Assembly (NCBI RefSeq): GCF_900046455.1
Contig: NZ_FCOT01000012.1
Location: 248,001 to 312,000, forward strand
DNA length: 64,000 nucleotides
Origin: Cellulomonas timonensis
Lineage (GTDB): Bacteria > Actinomycetota > Actinomycetes > Actinomycetales > Cellulomonadaceae
Direction of reading: 5' to 3'
Part shown: positions 18,556 through 28,210 of the stretch, piece by piece
How the letters are laid out: every line of letters begins with the position of its first letter
Position numbering within the stretch: position 1 is the stretch's first letter
Notes under the pieces: model-generated
What the model was told of the DNA's origin: nothing
What the model saw: the letters and a program-made list of their open reading frames with translations, nothing else
Databases searched by the model: none
Made by a program: the position numbers and the translations under genes

Positions 18556-19173
18556 CTAGGAGCGGGTGTGGTACTTCAACTGGGCGCGCTCCAGCCCCTC
18601 CGTCACGACGAGCTCCACCGCGTCGGCGGCGGCGTCCACCAACCACGGCAGGTCCTTGCGCTCGGGCCCCGTGAAGTCCCGCAGCACATAGTCCGCGGCG
18701 TCCATCCGGCCCGGCGGGCGGCCCACGCCGACCCGCACACGCACGTAGTCCTTGGTGCCCAGTGCCTTCGAGGTGTCGCGCAGCCCGTTGTGGCCGCCCT
18801 CGCCGCCGCCGATCTTCAGCTTGATCTCCGCGTATGGGATGTCGAGCTCGTCATGCACCATCACCACGCGCTCGGCCGGCACGTCGTAGTACTGGGCCAG
18901 CGCGGCCACCGGGCCGCCGGAGACGTTCATGTAGGTGGTCGGCTTGGCGAGCACCACCCGCGGGCCGGGAGCCCCACCGGGCAGCGTCCCGAGCCGGGCC
19001 TCGGCGACCGCCGCCTGTGGCCGCCGCGACAGCAGCCCGCCCCGGGCGCCGAAGCTGGCGCCGGTGCGGCGAGCCAGCTCGTCCAGGACCATCTGGCCGA
19101 CATTGTGCCTGTTGCCCGCGTACTGCGGGCCCGGGTTGCCGAGCCCGACGACGAGCCAGGGTCCCTCCGACAT
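18556..19173 (-). CDS. pth: Peptidyl-tRNA hydrolase
   Basis: The 205-residue protein has the family signatures [21 protein letters not shown], with the catalytic His in [15 protein letters not shown], and [20 protein letters not shown] with GHNGLRD. It recycles peptidyl-tRNA released from stalled ribosomes in the cytoplasm. A strong Shine-Dalgarno (GGAAGGAAG) precedes the ATG. It lies downstream of rplY on the same strand, the usual actinobacterial order, separated by a hairpin. Confidence 0.97.
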   Translation of the reverse strand: MSEGPWLVVGLGNPGPQYAGNRHNVGQMVLDELARRTGASFGARGGLLSRRPQAAVAEARLGTLPGGAPGPRVVLAKPTTYMNVSGGPVAALAQYYDVPAERVVMVHDELDIPYAEIKLKIGGGEGGHNGLRDTSKALGTKDYVRVRVGVGRPPGRMDAADYVLRDFTGPERKDLPWLVDAAADAVELVVTEGLERAQLKYHTRS

Positions 19174-19244
19174 GCGCTTCCTTCCGTTCTGCCCGCGACG
19201 CCCTCCACGGACGCGACGACGCCCTCACCGGGCGCGGACGCGAC

Positions 19245-19277
19245 GACGCCCGGCACCGTCGAACGGTACCGGGCGTC
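19245..19277 (-). terminator. Hairpin between rplY and pth
   Basis: GACGCCCGGCACCG (19245-19258) pairs with CGGTACCGGGCGTC (19264-19277) across a 5-nt loop, with a single mismatch in 14 bp. It lies 38 bp past the rplY stop. There is no T-run, as is common in high-GC actinobacteria. A 16-bp direct repeat (GGACGCGACGACGCCC) at 19209 and 19237 overlaps its left arm. Confidence 0.6.
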
Positions 19278-19314
19278 GCTGCGCCTACGGCCGGCGAGCG
19301 GCCGACGGGATGGC

Positions 19315-19935
19315 TCAGGCCTTCTCGGCTGCGGACTCCGCGGACTGCTCGGCGGCCAGCTCGGCGACGGCCGCGTCGGCGGCGATGTCGGCGGCGCTCG
19401 CGTGCGGGGCCGTGACGGAGATGATCGCGGCGTCGGGGTCGGTGACGAGCACCGCGCCCTCGGGCAGCGGGATGTCGCGGGCGAAGACGATCGCGCCGGC
19501 GGCGACACCGGTGATGGAGACCTCGATCTCGCGCGGCAGGTTCGTCGCCTCAGCCTCGAGCGCCAGCGTCTGCAGGTCGAAGATGTGGATCGTGCCCGGC
19601 TCGGGCTCGCCCACGACGACGATCGGGACCTCGACGGAGACCTTCTCGCCCTTCTTCACGATGAGCAGGTCGACGTGCTCGATGACGTTGCGGACCGGCT
19701 CGCGCTGGACGTCCTTGGCGATCGCGAGGGTCTTCTCACCGTCGAGCTCGATCGCGAACAGCGCGTTCGCCTGCTTGAGGGCGAGCATCGTCTCGTGGCC
19801 CGGCAGGGCGACGTGCAGCGGGTCGGTGCCGTGGCCGTACAGGACGGCAGGGATCTGGTGCGCACGGCGCAGACGGCGCGCCGCCCCCTTGCCGAACTCG
19901 GAACGGGCGGTGGCGACGAGCTTGACCTCGGACAC
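19315..19935 (-). CDS. rplY: 50S ribosomal protein L25/general stress protein Ctc
   Basis: From GTG 19935 (VSEVKLVATARSEFGKGAAR) the product is 206 residues. The first ~95 residues form the 5S-rRNA-binding L25 domain, with GKGAARRLRR and PAVLYGHG. The rest is the TL5/Ctc beta domain with an acidic Ala-rich tail. GGGAG lies 5 bp before the GTG. Longer upstream in-frame extensions exist but have no homology to the family. It binds 5S rRNA in the large subunit. Its order next to pth and prs is the standard actinobacterial arrangement. Confidence 0.93.
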   Translation of the reverse strand: MSEVKLVATARSEFGKGAARRLRRAHQIPAVLYGHGTDPLHVALPGHETMLALKQANALFAIELDGEKTLAIAKDVQREPVRNVIEHVDLLIVKKGEKVSVEVPIVVVGEPEPGTIHIFDLQTLALEAEATNLPREIEVSITGVAAGAIVFARDIPLPEGAVLVTDPDAAIISVTAPHASAADIAADAAVAELAAEQSAESAAEKA

Positions 19936-20184
19936 GATGACTCCCAGAAAGCAGACGATGAATGGTGACGAAGCTGAGTGGTGGCCTCGACGCGGGGCGC
20001 AGGACGGGCACGCGGAGGCGGCAACCGCCCAGTCGATCACGGACCCGGAGGCTGGTCTCCGCCCAGCTCTGCGGTGCGTGAGCACGCGTCAGAGATCTCG
20101 CGGAACCAGGCCTTCGGCGTCCCTCGCCGGGGCAACCTGATGATCCTACCCGGCTCGGGTGCTTCCCCCAAGCCGGGTGGGGCC

Positions 20185-20203
20185 GCCTGGGGCGGCGCCA
20201 GGC
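20185..20203 (-). terminator. Hairpin just after prs
   Basis: GCCTGG/CCAGGC arms with a 7-nt loop lie 5 bp beyond the prs stop codon. Nested GCCGCC/GGCGGC pairing is also possible, so a compact GC hairpin is likely. No T-tract follows. Confidence 0.45.
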
Positions 20204-20207
20204 AGGA

Positions 20208-21191
20208 TCAGGCCTGGCCGTCGAACAACGACGTGACGGACCCGTCGTCGAAGACCTCGCGGATGGCACGCGCCAGGAGCGGCGCGATGGACAGCACGGT
20301 GAGCTTGTCGAAGCGCCGCTCGTCCGGGATCGGCAGCGTGTCCGTGATGATGACCTCACGGGCGCCGCACTGCTGCAGGCGGTCGATCGCCGGGTCGGAG
20401 AGCACACCGTGCGTCGCCGCGACGATGACGTCCTTCGCGCCGGCCTCCATCAGCACGCGCACAGCGCCGGAGATGGTGCCGGCCGTGTCGATGAGATCGT
20501 CGACGAGCACACAGCTGCGGCCCTCGACGTCACCGACCACGCGGTTCGCGACCGTGCGGTTCGGGCGCGAGATGTCCCGCGTCTTGTGCACGAACGCCAG
20601 CGGCCCGCCGCCCAGCTTGGCGGCCCACTGCTCGGCCACGCGGATGCGGCCCGCGTCGGGCGAGACGACCGTCACGTTCGAGGTGTCGACCCGGGTGCGG
20701 ACGTACTCGGTGAGGATCGGCATCGCCCACAGGTGGTCCACGGGGCCGTCGAAGAAGCCCTGGATCTGCGCGGCGTGCAGGTCCACGCTCATCAGCCGGT
20801 CGGCGCCGGCCGTCTTGAACAGGTCCGCCATGAGGCGGGCCGAGATCGGCTCCCGGCCACGGGGCTTCTTGTCCTGCCGCGCGTAGCCGTAGAACGGCGC
20901 GACCACGGGGATGGTCTTCGCGGAGGCGCGCTTCAGGGCGTCGACCATGAGCAGCTGCTCCATGATCCACTGGTTGATCGGCGCCGCGTGGCTCTGCAGG
21001 ACGAACGCGTCCGAGCCGCGGATCGACTCGCCGAAGCGGACGTAGATCTCGCCGTTCGCGAAGTCGTACGCGGTGGTGGGAACGAGTTCGCTGCCCAGTT
21101 CTTCGGCGACGGAAGCGGCGAGGTCAGTGTGGGCCCGGCCTGAGATGAGGACGAGCCTCCGCTCACCGTCAGGGGAGACGATCCCGGTCAT
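20208..21191 (-). CDS. prs: Ribose-phosphate pyrophosphokinase (PRPP synthetase)
   Basis: The 327-residue class I enzyme makes PRPP from ribose-5-phosphate and ATP for nucleotide, His and Trp synthesis and for cell-wall arabinose donors in some actinobacteria. Visible motifs are the flexible-loop and ATP region [13 protein letters not shown], the PRPP-binding signature [14 protein letters not shown], and [12 protein letters not shown]. Length is normal. Its ATG overlaps the glmU stop by 4 bp, so glmU and prs are translationally coupled, a very common actinobacterial pair. Confidence 0.97.
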   Translation of the reverse strand: MTGIVSPDGERRLVLISGRAHTDLAASVAEELGSELVPTTAYDFANGEIYVRFGESIRGSDAFVLQSHAAPINQWIMEQLLMVDALKRASAKTIPVVAPFYGYARQDKKPRGREPISARLMADLFKTAGADRLMSVDLHAAQIQGFFDGPVDHLWAMPILTEYVRTRVDTSNVTVVSPDAGRIRVAEQWAAKLGGGPLAFVHKTRDISRPNRTVANRVVGDVEGRSCVLVDDLIDTAGTISGAVRVLMEAGAKDVIVAATHGVLSDPAIDRLQQCGAREVIITDTLPIPDERRFDKLTVLSIAPLLARAIREVFDDGSVTSLFDGQA

Positions 21192-22837
21192 CGTGCGGAG
21201 TCCTTCGTGTTCGTTGGTGCGTCAGGCAGCTCAGTCGGCTGATCGGGCAGCGTGGGGGGCGGAGTGGGCACCGGGCCGGTGGAGGCGCTCTGGGCGCGGC
21301 CGCGCTCGGCGCGCGCCTGCGGCGAGAGCTCGTCCGGCTGGTCGCCGAGCACACGCTCGGCCGCCGCGGCCGCGGGTGTGCCGGCGCGGGCCCGCACCAC
21401 CCAGCCCTCGATGTTGCGCTGGGCGCCGCTGCTCACCGCGAGGGCGCCCGGGGGGACGTCACGCCGGATGACGCTGCCGGCGCCGGTGTACGCGCCGTCG
21501 CCCACCGTCACCGGCGCGACGAACATGTTGTCCGAGCCGGTGCGGGCGTAGGAGCCGATCGTCGTGTGGTGCTTGTTCACGCCGTCGTAGTTGACGAACA
21601 CCGACGCGGCGCCGATGTTCGTCTCCTCGCCGATGGTCGCATCGCCCACGTAGGACAGGTGCGGCACCTTCGAGCCGGCGCCGATCTGCGCGTTCTTCGT
21701 CTCGACGAACGTGCCGATCTTGCCGTTGGCCCCCAGCACGGTGCCGGGCCGCAGGTAGGCGAACGGGCCCACCGTGGCGCCCTCGCCGATCACCGCGAGC
21801 GAGCCGTGCGTGCGCACCACAGTGGCCCCGGGGCCCACCTCGACGTCCGCGAGGGTGGTGTCGGGGCCGACCGTGGCGCCCTCCCCCACCGACGTGGCGC
21901 CGTGGAGCTGGGTGCCGGGCAGCAGCGTGACGTCGCGCGCCAGGTCCACGTCCACGTCGACCCAGGTCGTCGCCGGGTCCACCACGGTGACCCCCGCGCG
22001 CATCCAGTCGTCGAGGATCCGGCGGTTGAGCTCGGCGCGCAGCGCGGCGAGCTGCACGCGGTCGTTGACGCCCTCGACGAGCAGCGGGTCGTCCGTGCGC
22101 AGCGCGCGCACCCGGCCGCCGTCCTCGCGGGCGATGGCCAGCACGTCGGTCAGGTACACCTCGCCCTGCGCGTTGTCCCGGCCGAGCCGGCCCAGCGCCC
22201 CGCGCAGCACCGTGGAGTCGAAGACGTACACCGAGGAGTTGATCTCGCGGATCGCGCGCTGGTCGGCGTCGGCGTCCTTCTCCTCGACGATGCCCGTCAC
22301 GTCGCCGGTGGACGGGTCGCGCAGCACGCGTCCGTAGCCCGTGGGGTCGTCGACCTCGGTGGTGAGCACCGTCACGGCGTCGTCGTCGGCCACGTGGGCG
22401 GCGAGGAGCTCGGCGAGGGTGCCGCCGTCGAGCAGCGGGATGTCCCCCGCGAGCACCACGACGGGGCCCTCGACGCGCACGCCTGCGACGGCGCCGGTCG
22501 CCGGCAGCCCCTCACCGGCGCGTGCGGCATCGGCCTGGGCTGCGGCGTCGAGCACCGAGAGGGCGCACTGGACGGCCCGGCCGGTGCCGGGCACGTCGTC
22601 CTGGTCGGCGATCAGCGCCTGCGGGTCGACCTCACGGGCATGGGCGGCGACAAGCTCGCGCTCGTGGCGCACGACCACCGCGACGCGGCCTGGGTCGAGC
22701 TCACGTGCGGCGGTCAGGGCGTGGCCGAGCATGCTGCGGCCAGCCAGAGTATGCAAAACCTTGGGTGTCGCCGAACGCATCCGTGTGCCTTCGCCGGCGG
22801 CGAGGACGATGACGGCTGCTGGGCGGGGGGTGGTCAC
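21188..22837 (-). CDS. glmU: Bifunctional UDP-N-acetylglucosamine pyrophosphorylase/GlcN-1-P acetyltransferase
   Basis: I start the protein at GTG 22837 ([20 protein letters not shown]), which gives 549 residues. The N-terminal uridyltransferase domain has [18 protein letters not shown] and [10 protein letters not shown]. The C-terminal left-handed beta-helix has the hexapeptide repeats and the acetyltransferase features [21 protein letters not shown] and [14 protein letters not shown] ~60-residue Pro/Ala-rich tail extends past the usual end and looks disordered. It makes UDP-GlcNAc for peptidoglycan and surface glycans. GGGAG lies 9 bp before the GTG; further in-frame starts up to 22900 lack homology. 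Confidence 0.96.
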   Translation of the reverse strand: MTTPRPAAVIVLAAGEGTRMRSATPKVLHTLAGRSMLGHALTAARELDPGRVAVVVRHERELVAAHAREVDPQALIADQDDVPGTGRAVQCALSVLDAAAQADAARAGEGLPATGAVAGVRVEGPVVVLAGDIPLLDGGTLAELLAAHVADDDAVTVLTTEVDDPTGYGRVLRDPSTGDVTGIVEEKDADADQRAIREINSSVYVFDSTVLRGALGRLGRDNAQGEVYLTDVLAIAREDGGRVRALRTDDPLLVEGVNDRVQLAALRAELNRRILDDWMRAGVTVVDPATTWVDVDVDLARDVTLLPGTQLHGATSVGEGATVGPDTTLADVEVGPGATVVRTHGSLAVIGEGATVGPFAYLRPGTVLGANGKIGTFVETKNAQIGAGSKVPHLSYVGDATIGEETNIGAASVFVNYDGVNKHHTTIGSYARTGSDNMFVAPVTVGDGAYTGAGSVIRRDVPPGALAVSSGAQRNIEGWVVRARAGTPAAAAAERVLGDQPDELSPQARAERGRAQSASTGPVPTPPPTLPDQPTELPDAPTNTKDSAR

Positions 22838-23289
22838 CTGTGGGTGCTCCCGTCGGATCTGCCCGAGAGCTGTCGGGCGGCGGATCTTGCGCACCAGCAC
22901 TCTACCGCCGCAGGGGCTGGCACTCGTTCAGCCTGTGGGCTGACCCGGCACTTCACACGTCCTGTGATGAGGCGCACGTTGGCGGGCCAGCTCCCCGGGG
23001 CGGCGCACTTGGGGGGGTTCGCGCGGTTTACGGGCAAATGTTACGTTGATGCGCAGCGGCTGCCGGTTCCCCTCAGGAGCGGCGCACCACGGCAGCCCGC
23101 CGCCCCCGAGCCGTCCGAGGCTGGACGCGCCACGCGGCAGGCGCCCGTCAGGTGCGTGGCCCACCGAGGCCCTCACCCACTCCCCCCGCAGAGCGCCGGG
23201 CCCGGCCATGACTCGGCCGTCCCGGCGAAGCCGCAGGCCACCCCCCGGGTGGCCGCGATGCGCCCGAACGGCGCTTTGGAGGTCTGGCG
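22838..23289. other. Divergent intergenic region between glmU and the GH3 gene
   Basis: This 452-bp gap carries no supportable gene. It presumably holds the promoters of glmU (left) and the GH3 enzyme (right). The only AT-richer patch is around 23026-23052, which contains GTAAC and GTAAA on the minus strand 8 bp apart. I could not find a convincing -10/-35 pair, a CebR-type palindrome or a riboswitch. Confidence 0.5.
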
Positions 23290-26200
23290 ATGGTGCCACA
23301 GCAGTCCCACGTCACGGCGGGCGCAGCCGCCCCGCCGCATCGACGACTCCGCAGGTCCTCGCGCGCGATGATCGCTGCGATCCTCGCCCTGGTGGTGACG
23401 GCGACCGGCCTGACGACGATGGCCACGTCGGCCACCGCCCAGGACGAGCCCTGGATGAACACCGACCTGCCCCCCGACGAGCGCGCCGACCTGCTCGCGG
23501 CGGCGATGACGCTCGACCAGAAGCTCACCCTGTTCGAGGGCAGCGGCTCGGGCGCGACCGCGATCCCGGAGCTGGGCATCCCAGCCCGTCGGGAGATCGA
23601 CGGAGCCTCGGGCGTGGTCATCGCCGACGTGCCGACTACCGCCTTCCCCTCCGGCTACGCGGTCACCTCGACGTGGAACCCGGAGCTGGCCCAGGCGTTC
23701 GGCCGCCAGGGAGGGCTTGAGACGCACCTGACCGGGTTCTCCGGCTGGGCCGCCCCGTCCACCGACCTGGTGCGGACGCCGTTCTTCGGCAGGCAGTTCG
23801 CCACCTATGGCGAGGACCCTCTCCTGGGGGGGCTCATGCCCGCCGCCGTCACCACCGGTGTCAACCAGACGAACGACACCAATGGCGTGTACTCGCTGCC
23901 GAAGCACTACGTCGCGAACAACCAGGAGACGCAGCGCACCACGCTCAACGCCGTGCTGGACGAGCGCACCCTGCGGGAGACGTACATCCGGCAGTGGGAG
24001 ATCCTCATCGAGGCGGAGCCCGGCGCGATCATGTGCGCATTCCCGCGGGTCAACGGCACCCACGCGTGCGAGAACCCCAACCTGCTGTTCGACATCCTCA
24101 AGGGCGAGCTCGGGTACCCCGGCTGGGTGTCCTCCGACTTCAACGCCTGCACCACCATCGAGGCGTACAACTTGGGCGCTGACGTGTGCGGCCCGAACTT
24201 CCCCGACTTCGCGACCTTCACGGCAGCGGTCGAGGACGGCACGATCGCGCCCGAGCGCTTCGAGAACATGGTGCACCGCATCCTGCGGACGTACTTCAAG
24301 GACGGCATCATCGACCACCCGCCCGTCGGCAGCCTCGAGAACCCGAAGCCGGCCACGCCACCGCTCCCCGACGACGTCGTCGCGGAGAGCGACCAGACGG
24401 CGTACGACATCGCCGTCAACGGCTCCGTGCTGCTCCGCAACGAGGCCCAGGCCCTGCCGCTCGCGGCGGACGACCTGGACTCGATCGCCGTGATCGGCGA
24501 GGCCGCCGACCGGTACATCAGCGGTTTCGGCAGCGACATCGTGGTCGACCCCACGCAGCTGACCACGATGGTCGACGGCATCTCCGCTCGGGCGGGCGCC
24601 GGTGTGGACGTCACCCACGTCGACGGCGCGGACCCGGTGCGCCCGGCCGACCTGATGCCCGGCGAGCAGCCGGTGCCCTCCGGGGTGCTGCAGCCGTCCA
24701 CTGGTGACGGGGACGGGCTCTGGGCCGAGTGGTTCACCAACTCGGACTTCAGCGGCGACCCCAACACGTCCCGGGTCGAGGACCAGGTGAACTGGGGCCA
24801 AGGGCTCGCCGCGCTGTTCGGGGGCTTCGGCTACGACCCCAGCCCGGCGCCGAAGCTGCCAGACGCGTTCCTCGGCACGCCGAACCCCTCGATCCGGTGG
24901 ACCGGCACGCTGAACCCAGCAGAGTCGGGCTCCTACCAGCTGGGCCTGACCGTGCTGGGCCAGGTCACGCTGTGGGTCGACGACCAGGTGGTGCTCACCG
25001 CCGACGCCGACACGATCCAGACGGTGGCCACCGACCTCGAGCTCACCGCTGGGCAGAGCTACGACATCCGCATCGACTACGTCGCGGACGCGCCGAACCA
25101 GTGCTGCCCCGCGACCACCTCGAACCTCGGACCGGCGATCCGGCTCTCGTGGGTCCCGCCGAGCGGCCAGGCGTCGCCGCAGATCCAGGAGGCGGTCGAG
25201 GCGGCGGCGGCGGCCGACGCCGCGGTCATCATCGCGAACGACTACATGGGCGAGTCGCTCGACCGCGGCCACCTCAACCTGTTCCAGAACATGGACCTGC
25301 TCATCGAGGCCGTGTCCGAGGTCAATCCGAACACCGTCGTCGTGCTCGCCACCGGCGCGCCGGTGGAGATGCCCTGGCTGGACAGCGTTCCCGCCGTGGT
25401 GGAGGCCTGGTACCCCGGACAGGCGCAGGGACGTGCCGTCGCGGCGCTGCTCTTCGGTGACGAGAACTTCTCCGGACACCTGCCGATCTCGTGGCCGGCG
25501 ACGGAGGAGCAGGTCACCGAAGGCCTCGGCCTGGCGAACCCGTACTACGACGTCAACATCCCGAACATCGACGTCGACTACACCGACGGCGTCTTCGTCG
25601 GGTACCGCGCCTACGACGAGCTCGGGATCGAGCCGCTCTACCCGTTCGGGCACGGCCTGTCGTACTCGTCCTTCGAGTACAGCAACCTGCAGGTGGTCGG
25701 GCCGCGGGCCCGTGAGAACGACGGGCCGGACACCTCCGAGCCGGGACTGGTGAGCGTCGACGTGACGAACACCGGCTCGGTCACCTCGACCGAGGTGGTA
25801 CAGGTCTACATCGGCAGGCTGCCCACCGATCGGGCGGTGACACCGCCCGAGGCGCTGCTCGGCTGGGGGCGCACCACCCTGGCTCCCGGGGAGACGGCCA
25901 CCGTGGAGGTGCCCATCGAGCTCTACACGCCCGAGCACGTCCTGGCGTACTGGGACACCGAGTTCGGCTACTGGATCACCCCGACGGGGACCACGGGCCT
26001 CTTCGTGGGCTCCTCCTCGCGGGACATCCGCCTCGAGTCGACCCTCGAGGTCCGCGAGCCGCTCGAGCCCACGGCGCCGACCTTCGAGCTGACCGGCTTC
26101 ACCGACGGCGGGCTCTACGGCGTCGGCGGGACGATCGACTGGGGCCTGACGGTCGACCCGCCGACGGCCACCGTCGAGGCGACGCTCGACGGCCAGCCGA

Positions 26201-26658
26201 TCGATCTGTCAGTCCCGCTCGAGCTGTGGCGCCTGGACCTGGGACAGCACACGCTCGTCGTGACGGCCACGGACCCGTCCGGCGGATCCACCACCGAGAC
26301 CTTCAGGTTCTACCTGAAGACCTCGCTACGGGACCTCGACCTCATGCTGCAGCACTTCGAGGACACCGGGGTCGTCGACCCGGTGGACGTCGTCGCCCTG
26401 CGGAACACGCTCTTCCGCGTGCGCGCGGTCGAGGCCCGAGGCGACGACGCGGGAGCAGTCGCCCTGCTGCGGGTGATGCGGGCCGAGGTGCTGGCCCTCA
26501 ACCTCGCCGACGACGCCGAGGCGGCGCTGCTGCGCAGCATCGACGCCATCATCGTCGAGCTCGGCGGCACGCCACCGGGAGCGGGCGCCGCGGCGCGCGC
26601 GGAGCTCGACGGCCTCGCCGTGGAGCCGGAGGACGAGGGCGAGCTGCTGCGCGAGTAG
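23290..26658 (+). CDS. Secreted glycoside hydrolase family 3 enzyme with inserted PA14 domain and C-terminal Ig-like and FIMAH-like modules
   Basis: The 1,122-residue protein opens with an Arg-rich segment and a hydrophobic core ending ATAQDE, a signal peptide (ATG 23368 is an alternative start). The GH3 N-domain (~60-330) has GRQFATYGEDP, KHYVANNQE and SSDFNACT, with Asp283 as the expected nucleophile; Phe replaces the commoner Trp after it. The GH3 C-domain is split by a PA14 carbohydrate-binding insert (~476-625). A fibronectin-III-like domain (~815-900), an Ig-like module and a helical FIMAH-like module (~1010-1090) follow. It probably acts on plant-derived or other beta-glucosides outside the cell; substrate is unknown. 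It sits between glmU and tRNA-Gln, which are adjacent in relatives, suggesting later insertion. Confidence 0.87.
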   Translation: MVPQQSHVTAGAAAPPHRRLRRSSRAMIAAILALVVTATGLTTMATSATAQDEPWMNTDLPPDERADLLAAAMTLDQKLTLFEGSGSGATAIPELGIPARREIDGASGVVIADVPTTAFPSGYAVTSTWNPELAQAFGRQGGLETHLTGFSGWAAPSTDLVRTPFFGRQFATYGEDPLLGGLMPAAVTTGVNQTNDTNGVYSLPKHYVANNQETQRTTLNAVLDERTLRETYIRQWEILIEAEPGAIMCAFPRVNGTHACENPNLLFDILKGELGYPGWVSSDFNACTTIEAYNLGADVCGPNFPDFATFTAAVEDGTIAPERFENMVHRILRTYFKDGIIDHPPVGSLENPKPATPPLPDDVVAESDQTAYDIAVNGSVLLRNEAQALPLAADDLDSIAVIGEAADRYISGFGSDIVVDPTQLTTMVDGISARAGAGVDVTHVDGADPVRPADLMPGEQPVPSGVLQPSTGDGDGLWAEWFTNSDFSGDPNTSRVEDQVNWGQGLAALFGGFGYDPSPAPKLPDAFLGTPNPSIRWTGTLNPAESGSYQLGLTVLGQVTLWVDDQVVLTADADTIQTVATDLELTAGQSYDIRIDYVADAPNQCCPATTSNLGPAIRLSWVPPSGQASPQIQEAVEAAAAADAAVIIANDYMGESLDRGHLNLFQNMDLLIEAVSEVNPNTVVVLATGAPVEMPWLDSVPAVVEAWYPGQAQGRAVAALLFGDENFSGHLPISWPATEEQVTEGLGLANPYYDVNIPNIDVDYTDGVFVGYRAYDELGIEPLYPFGHGLSYSSFEYSNLQVVGPRARENDGPDTSEPGLVSVDVTNTGSVTSTEVVQVYIGRLPTDRAVTPPEALLGWGRTTLAPGETATVEVPIELYTPEHVLAYWDTEFGYWITPTGTTGLFVGSSSRDIRLESTLEVREPLEPTAPTFELTGFTDGGLYGVGGTIDWGLTVDPPTATVEATLDGQPIDLSVPLELWRLDLGQHTLVVTATDPSGGSTTETFRFYLKTSLRDLDLMLQHFEDTGVVDPVDVVALRNTLFRVRAVEARGDDAGAVALLRVMRAEVLALNLADDAEAALLRSIDAIIVELGGTPPGAGAAARAELDGLAVEPEDEGELLRE

Positions 26659-26686
26659 CGCTCGGCCCGAGGAGGGGAACGGCCAT

Positions 26687-26725
26687 GCCGTGTCGGGGCG
26701 CCAGCACGTGGCGCCCCGACACGGC
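26687..26725. terminator. Long perfect hairpin after the GH3 gene
   Basis: A 16-bp perfect stem (26687-26702 with 26710-26725, arms beginning GCCGTGTCGGGG) closes a 7-nt loop 28 bp past the GH3 stop. It also lies 8 bp beyond the 3' end of the oppositely oriented tRNA-Gln, so it can terminate both transcripts. Confidence 0.8.
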
Positions 26726-26733
26726 GCCGCTCG

Positions 26734-26805
26734 CTCCGCCCCCAGGATTCGAACCCGGACCGCAAGGCACCAAAGGCCTGCGTGCTGCCGTTACACCAGG
26801 GCGGA
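26734..26805 (-). tRNA. tRNA-Gln (anticodon TTG)
   Basis: Read on the minus strand, the acceptor arms TCCGCCC and GGGCGGA pair perfectly. The T-arm contains GGTTCGAATCC, and the anticodon loop CTTTGGT has TTG at positions 34-36. The discriminator base is G and CCA is not encoded. tRNA-Gln next to glmU and a TetR gene is the arrangement seen in other actinobacteria. Confidence 0.93.
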
Positions 26806-26889
26806 CCGGCCCACGCCGCCCACCTGCGAAGGGGGTGATGTGCGCCTCGGCAGACCAGTCTGCCAGGCCGCGCACGGCATGATGTCCTC

Positions 26890-27525
26890 GTGGCCACCGA
26901 CGCGAGACGACAGACGCGCCCCCGGATGACCGGGGTGGAGCGACGAGAGCAGCTGATCGACGTCAGTCGCGTCCTGTTCGCCGAGAAGGGCTTCGACGGC
27001 ACGAGCGTCGAGGAGATCGCCTCCCGCGCCAAGGTGTCCAAGCCCGTCGTGTACGAGCACTTCGGCGGCAAGGAGGGCATCTACGCGGTGGTCGTGGACC
27101 GCGAGATCCAGCACCTCACGAGCGAGCTGACGGCGGCCCTGGACGTCGGCGGGCACCCCAAGGTGCTTGTCGAGCGGATGGCCCTGACACTGCTGAGCTA
27201 CATCGAGAACTCGACGGACGGCTTCCAGATCCTGGTGCGCGACTCGCCGGTGGCGCAGGCCACGGGCACGTTCTCCAGCCTCATCGGCGACGTCGCGACG
27301 CAGGTCGAGCACATGCTCGGCGACCAGTTCAAGAAGCAGGGCCTGGACCCGAAGTCCGCGCCGATCTACGCGCAGATGCTGGTCGGCATGGTGGCGCTCA
27401 CCGGCCAGTACTGGCTCGACGCGCGCAGCCCCGGCAAGGCGGAGGTCGCGGCGCACCTGGTGAACCTCGCGTGGAACGGGTTGTCGGGCCTGGAGCGCCG
27501 GCCCCGGCTGGCGAGCGCGCCGTGA
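26890..27525 (+). CDS. TetR-family transcriptional regulator
   Basis: The 211-residue protein has an N-terminal HTH, residues ~18-65: EQLIDVSRVLFAEKGFDGTS, then VEEIASRAKVSKPVVYEHFG, the TetR DNA-binding signature. The C-terminal ligand-binding domain is helical and has no recognisable ligand motif. GTG 26890 is the first good start; ATG 26926 is an alternative. It is the counterpart by position of the TetR gene downstream of glmU in mycobacteria. Target genes are not evident. Confidence 0.9.
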   Translation: MATDARRQTRPRMTGVERREQLIDVSRVLFAEKGFDGTSVEEIASRAKVSKPVVYEHFGGKEGIYAVVVDREIQHLTSELTAALDVGGHPKVLVERMALTLLSYIENSTDGFQILVRDSPVAQATGTFSSLIGDVATQVEHMLGDQFKKQGLDPKSAPIYAQMLVGMVALTGQYWLDARSPGKAEVAAHLVNLAWNGLSGLERRPRLASAP

Positions 27526-27559
27526 GCATGCCGTGGCACGCGCCAAGGCGCGTTCGCCC

Positions 27560-27582
27560 GTGCGCGCCGTGAGCGCGCGCAC
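27560..27582 (+). terminator. Hairpin after the TetR gene
   Basis: GTGCGCGC (27560-27567) pairs with GCGCGCAC (27575-27582) across a 7-nt loop, 34 bp after the TetR stop and before the MarR promoter. There is no T-run. Confidence 0.45.
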
Positions 27583-27600
27583 CGGTATCTCGACGGCGAG

Positions 27601-27606
27601 TAATCT
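27601..27606 (+). promoter_or_regulatory. Candidate -10 element for a leaderless MarR-family mRNA
   Basis: TAATCT stands exactly 6 nt before the MarR ATG at 27613, with no Shine-Dalgarno between them. A TAnnnT hexamer 6-8 nt before the start codon is the usual sign of a leaderless transcript in actinobacteria. Confidence 0.5.
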
Positions 27607-27612
27607 CAGCGC

Positions 27613-28191
27613 ATGGCGGCAGGCAGCACTCCGGCGGATGACGCCGACCACACGGACGCGACCCGAGCCGTGGGGCAGCGCATGAGCGGCGTCGACGGCG
27701 TGCAGGACGAGGTCGACCGGATCGTCACGGCCTGGGAGCGCGAGCGCCCCGACCTGGACGTCACGCCGCTCACCGTGCTCTCACGGGTCAGCCGGCTCTC
27801 ACGGCACCTGGACCTGGCGCGGCGCGCGGTGTTCGCGCGGCACGGCCTGGAGACCTGGGAGTTCGACGTGCTCTCGGCCCTGCGCCGGGAGGGCGCGCCG
27901 TACCGCCTGTCCCCCGGCGCCCTGCTGACGCAGACGCTGGTGACGAGCGGGACGATGACCAACCGCATCGACCGCCTGACCCAGCGCGGCTTCGTGTCCC
28001 GGATGCCCTCCCCGGAGGACCGGCGCGGTGTGCTCGTCGAGCTCACCGAGCTGGGCCGGACCCGGGTGGACGGGGCCCTCGCGGACCTGCTCGACGAGGA
28101 GCGCATGCTGCTGGCCGGGCTCGCCGACGAGGACCGTTCACGGCTCGCCGACCTGCTGCGCAGCGTGGTCGCCCCGTTCGACGCCCACTAG
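27613..28191 (+). CDS. MarR-family transcriptional regulator
   Basis: The 192-residue protein has a ~40-residue variable N-terminus and then a winged helix: LETWEFDVLSALRREG, LTQTLVTSGTMTNRIDRLTQ and GFVSRMPSPEDRRGVLVELT, with the Asp-Arg-Arg wing tip typical of MarR. It should bind DNA as a dimer in the cytoplasm; the ligand and targets are unknown. It is convergent with the GT-C gene downstream, whose stop is 19 bp away. Confidence 0.92.
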   Translation: MAAGSTPADDADHTDATRAVGQRMSGVDGVQDEVDRIVTAWERERPDLDVTPLTVLSRVSRLSRHLDLARRAVFARHGLETWEFDVLSALRREGAPYRLSPGALLTQTLVTSGTMTNRIDRLTQRGFVSRMPSPEDRRGVLVELTELGRTRVDGALADLLDEERMLLAGLADEDRSRLADLLRSVVAPFDAH

Positions 28192-28210
28192 CCCGCCTCG
28201 TGGGGCGACC

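Noticed and set aside
23026-23044. A third MtrA-like site between glmU and the GH3 gene (GTAAC and GTAAA on the minus strand)
   Set aside because: The spacing is 8 rather than 6 and the second half differs from the consensus.
23173-25938. A 921-codon minus-strand frame opposite the GH3 gene
   Set aside because: Val/Arg/Gly-rich shadow without recognisable domains; the GH3 frame has all family motifs.
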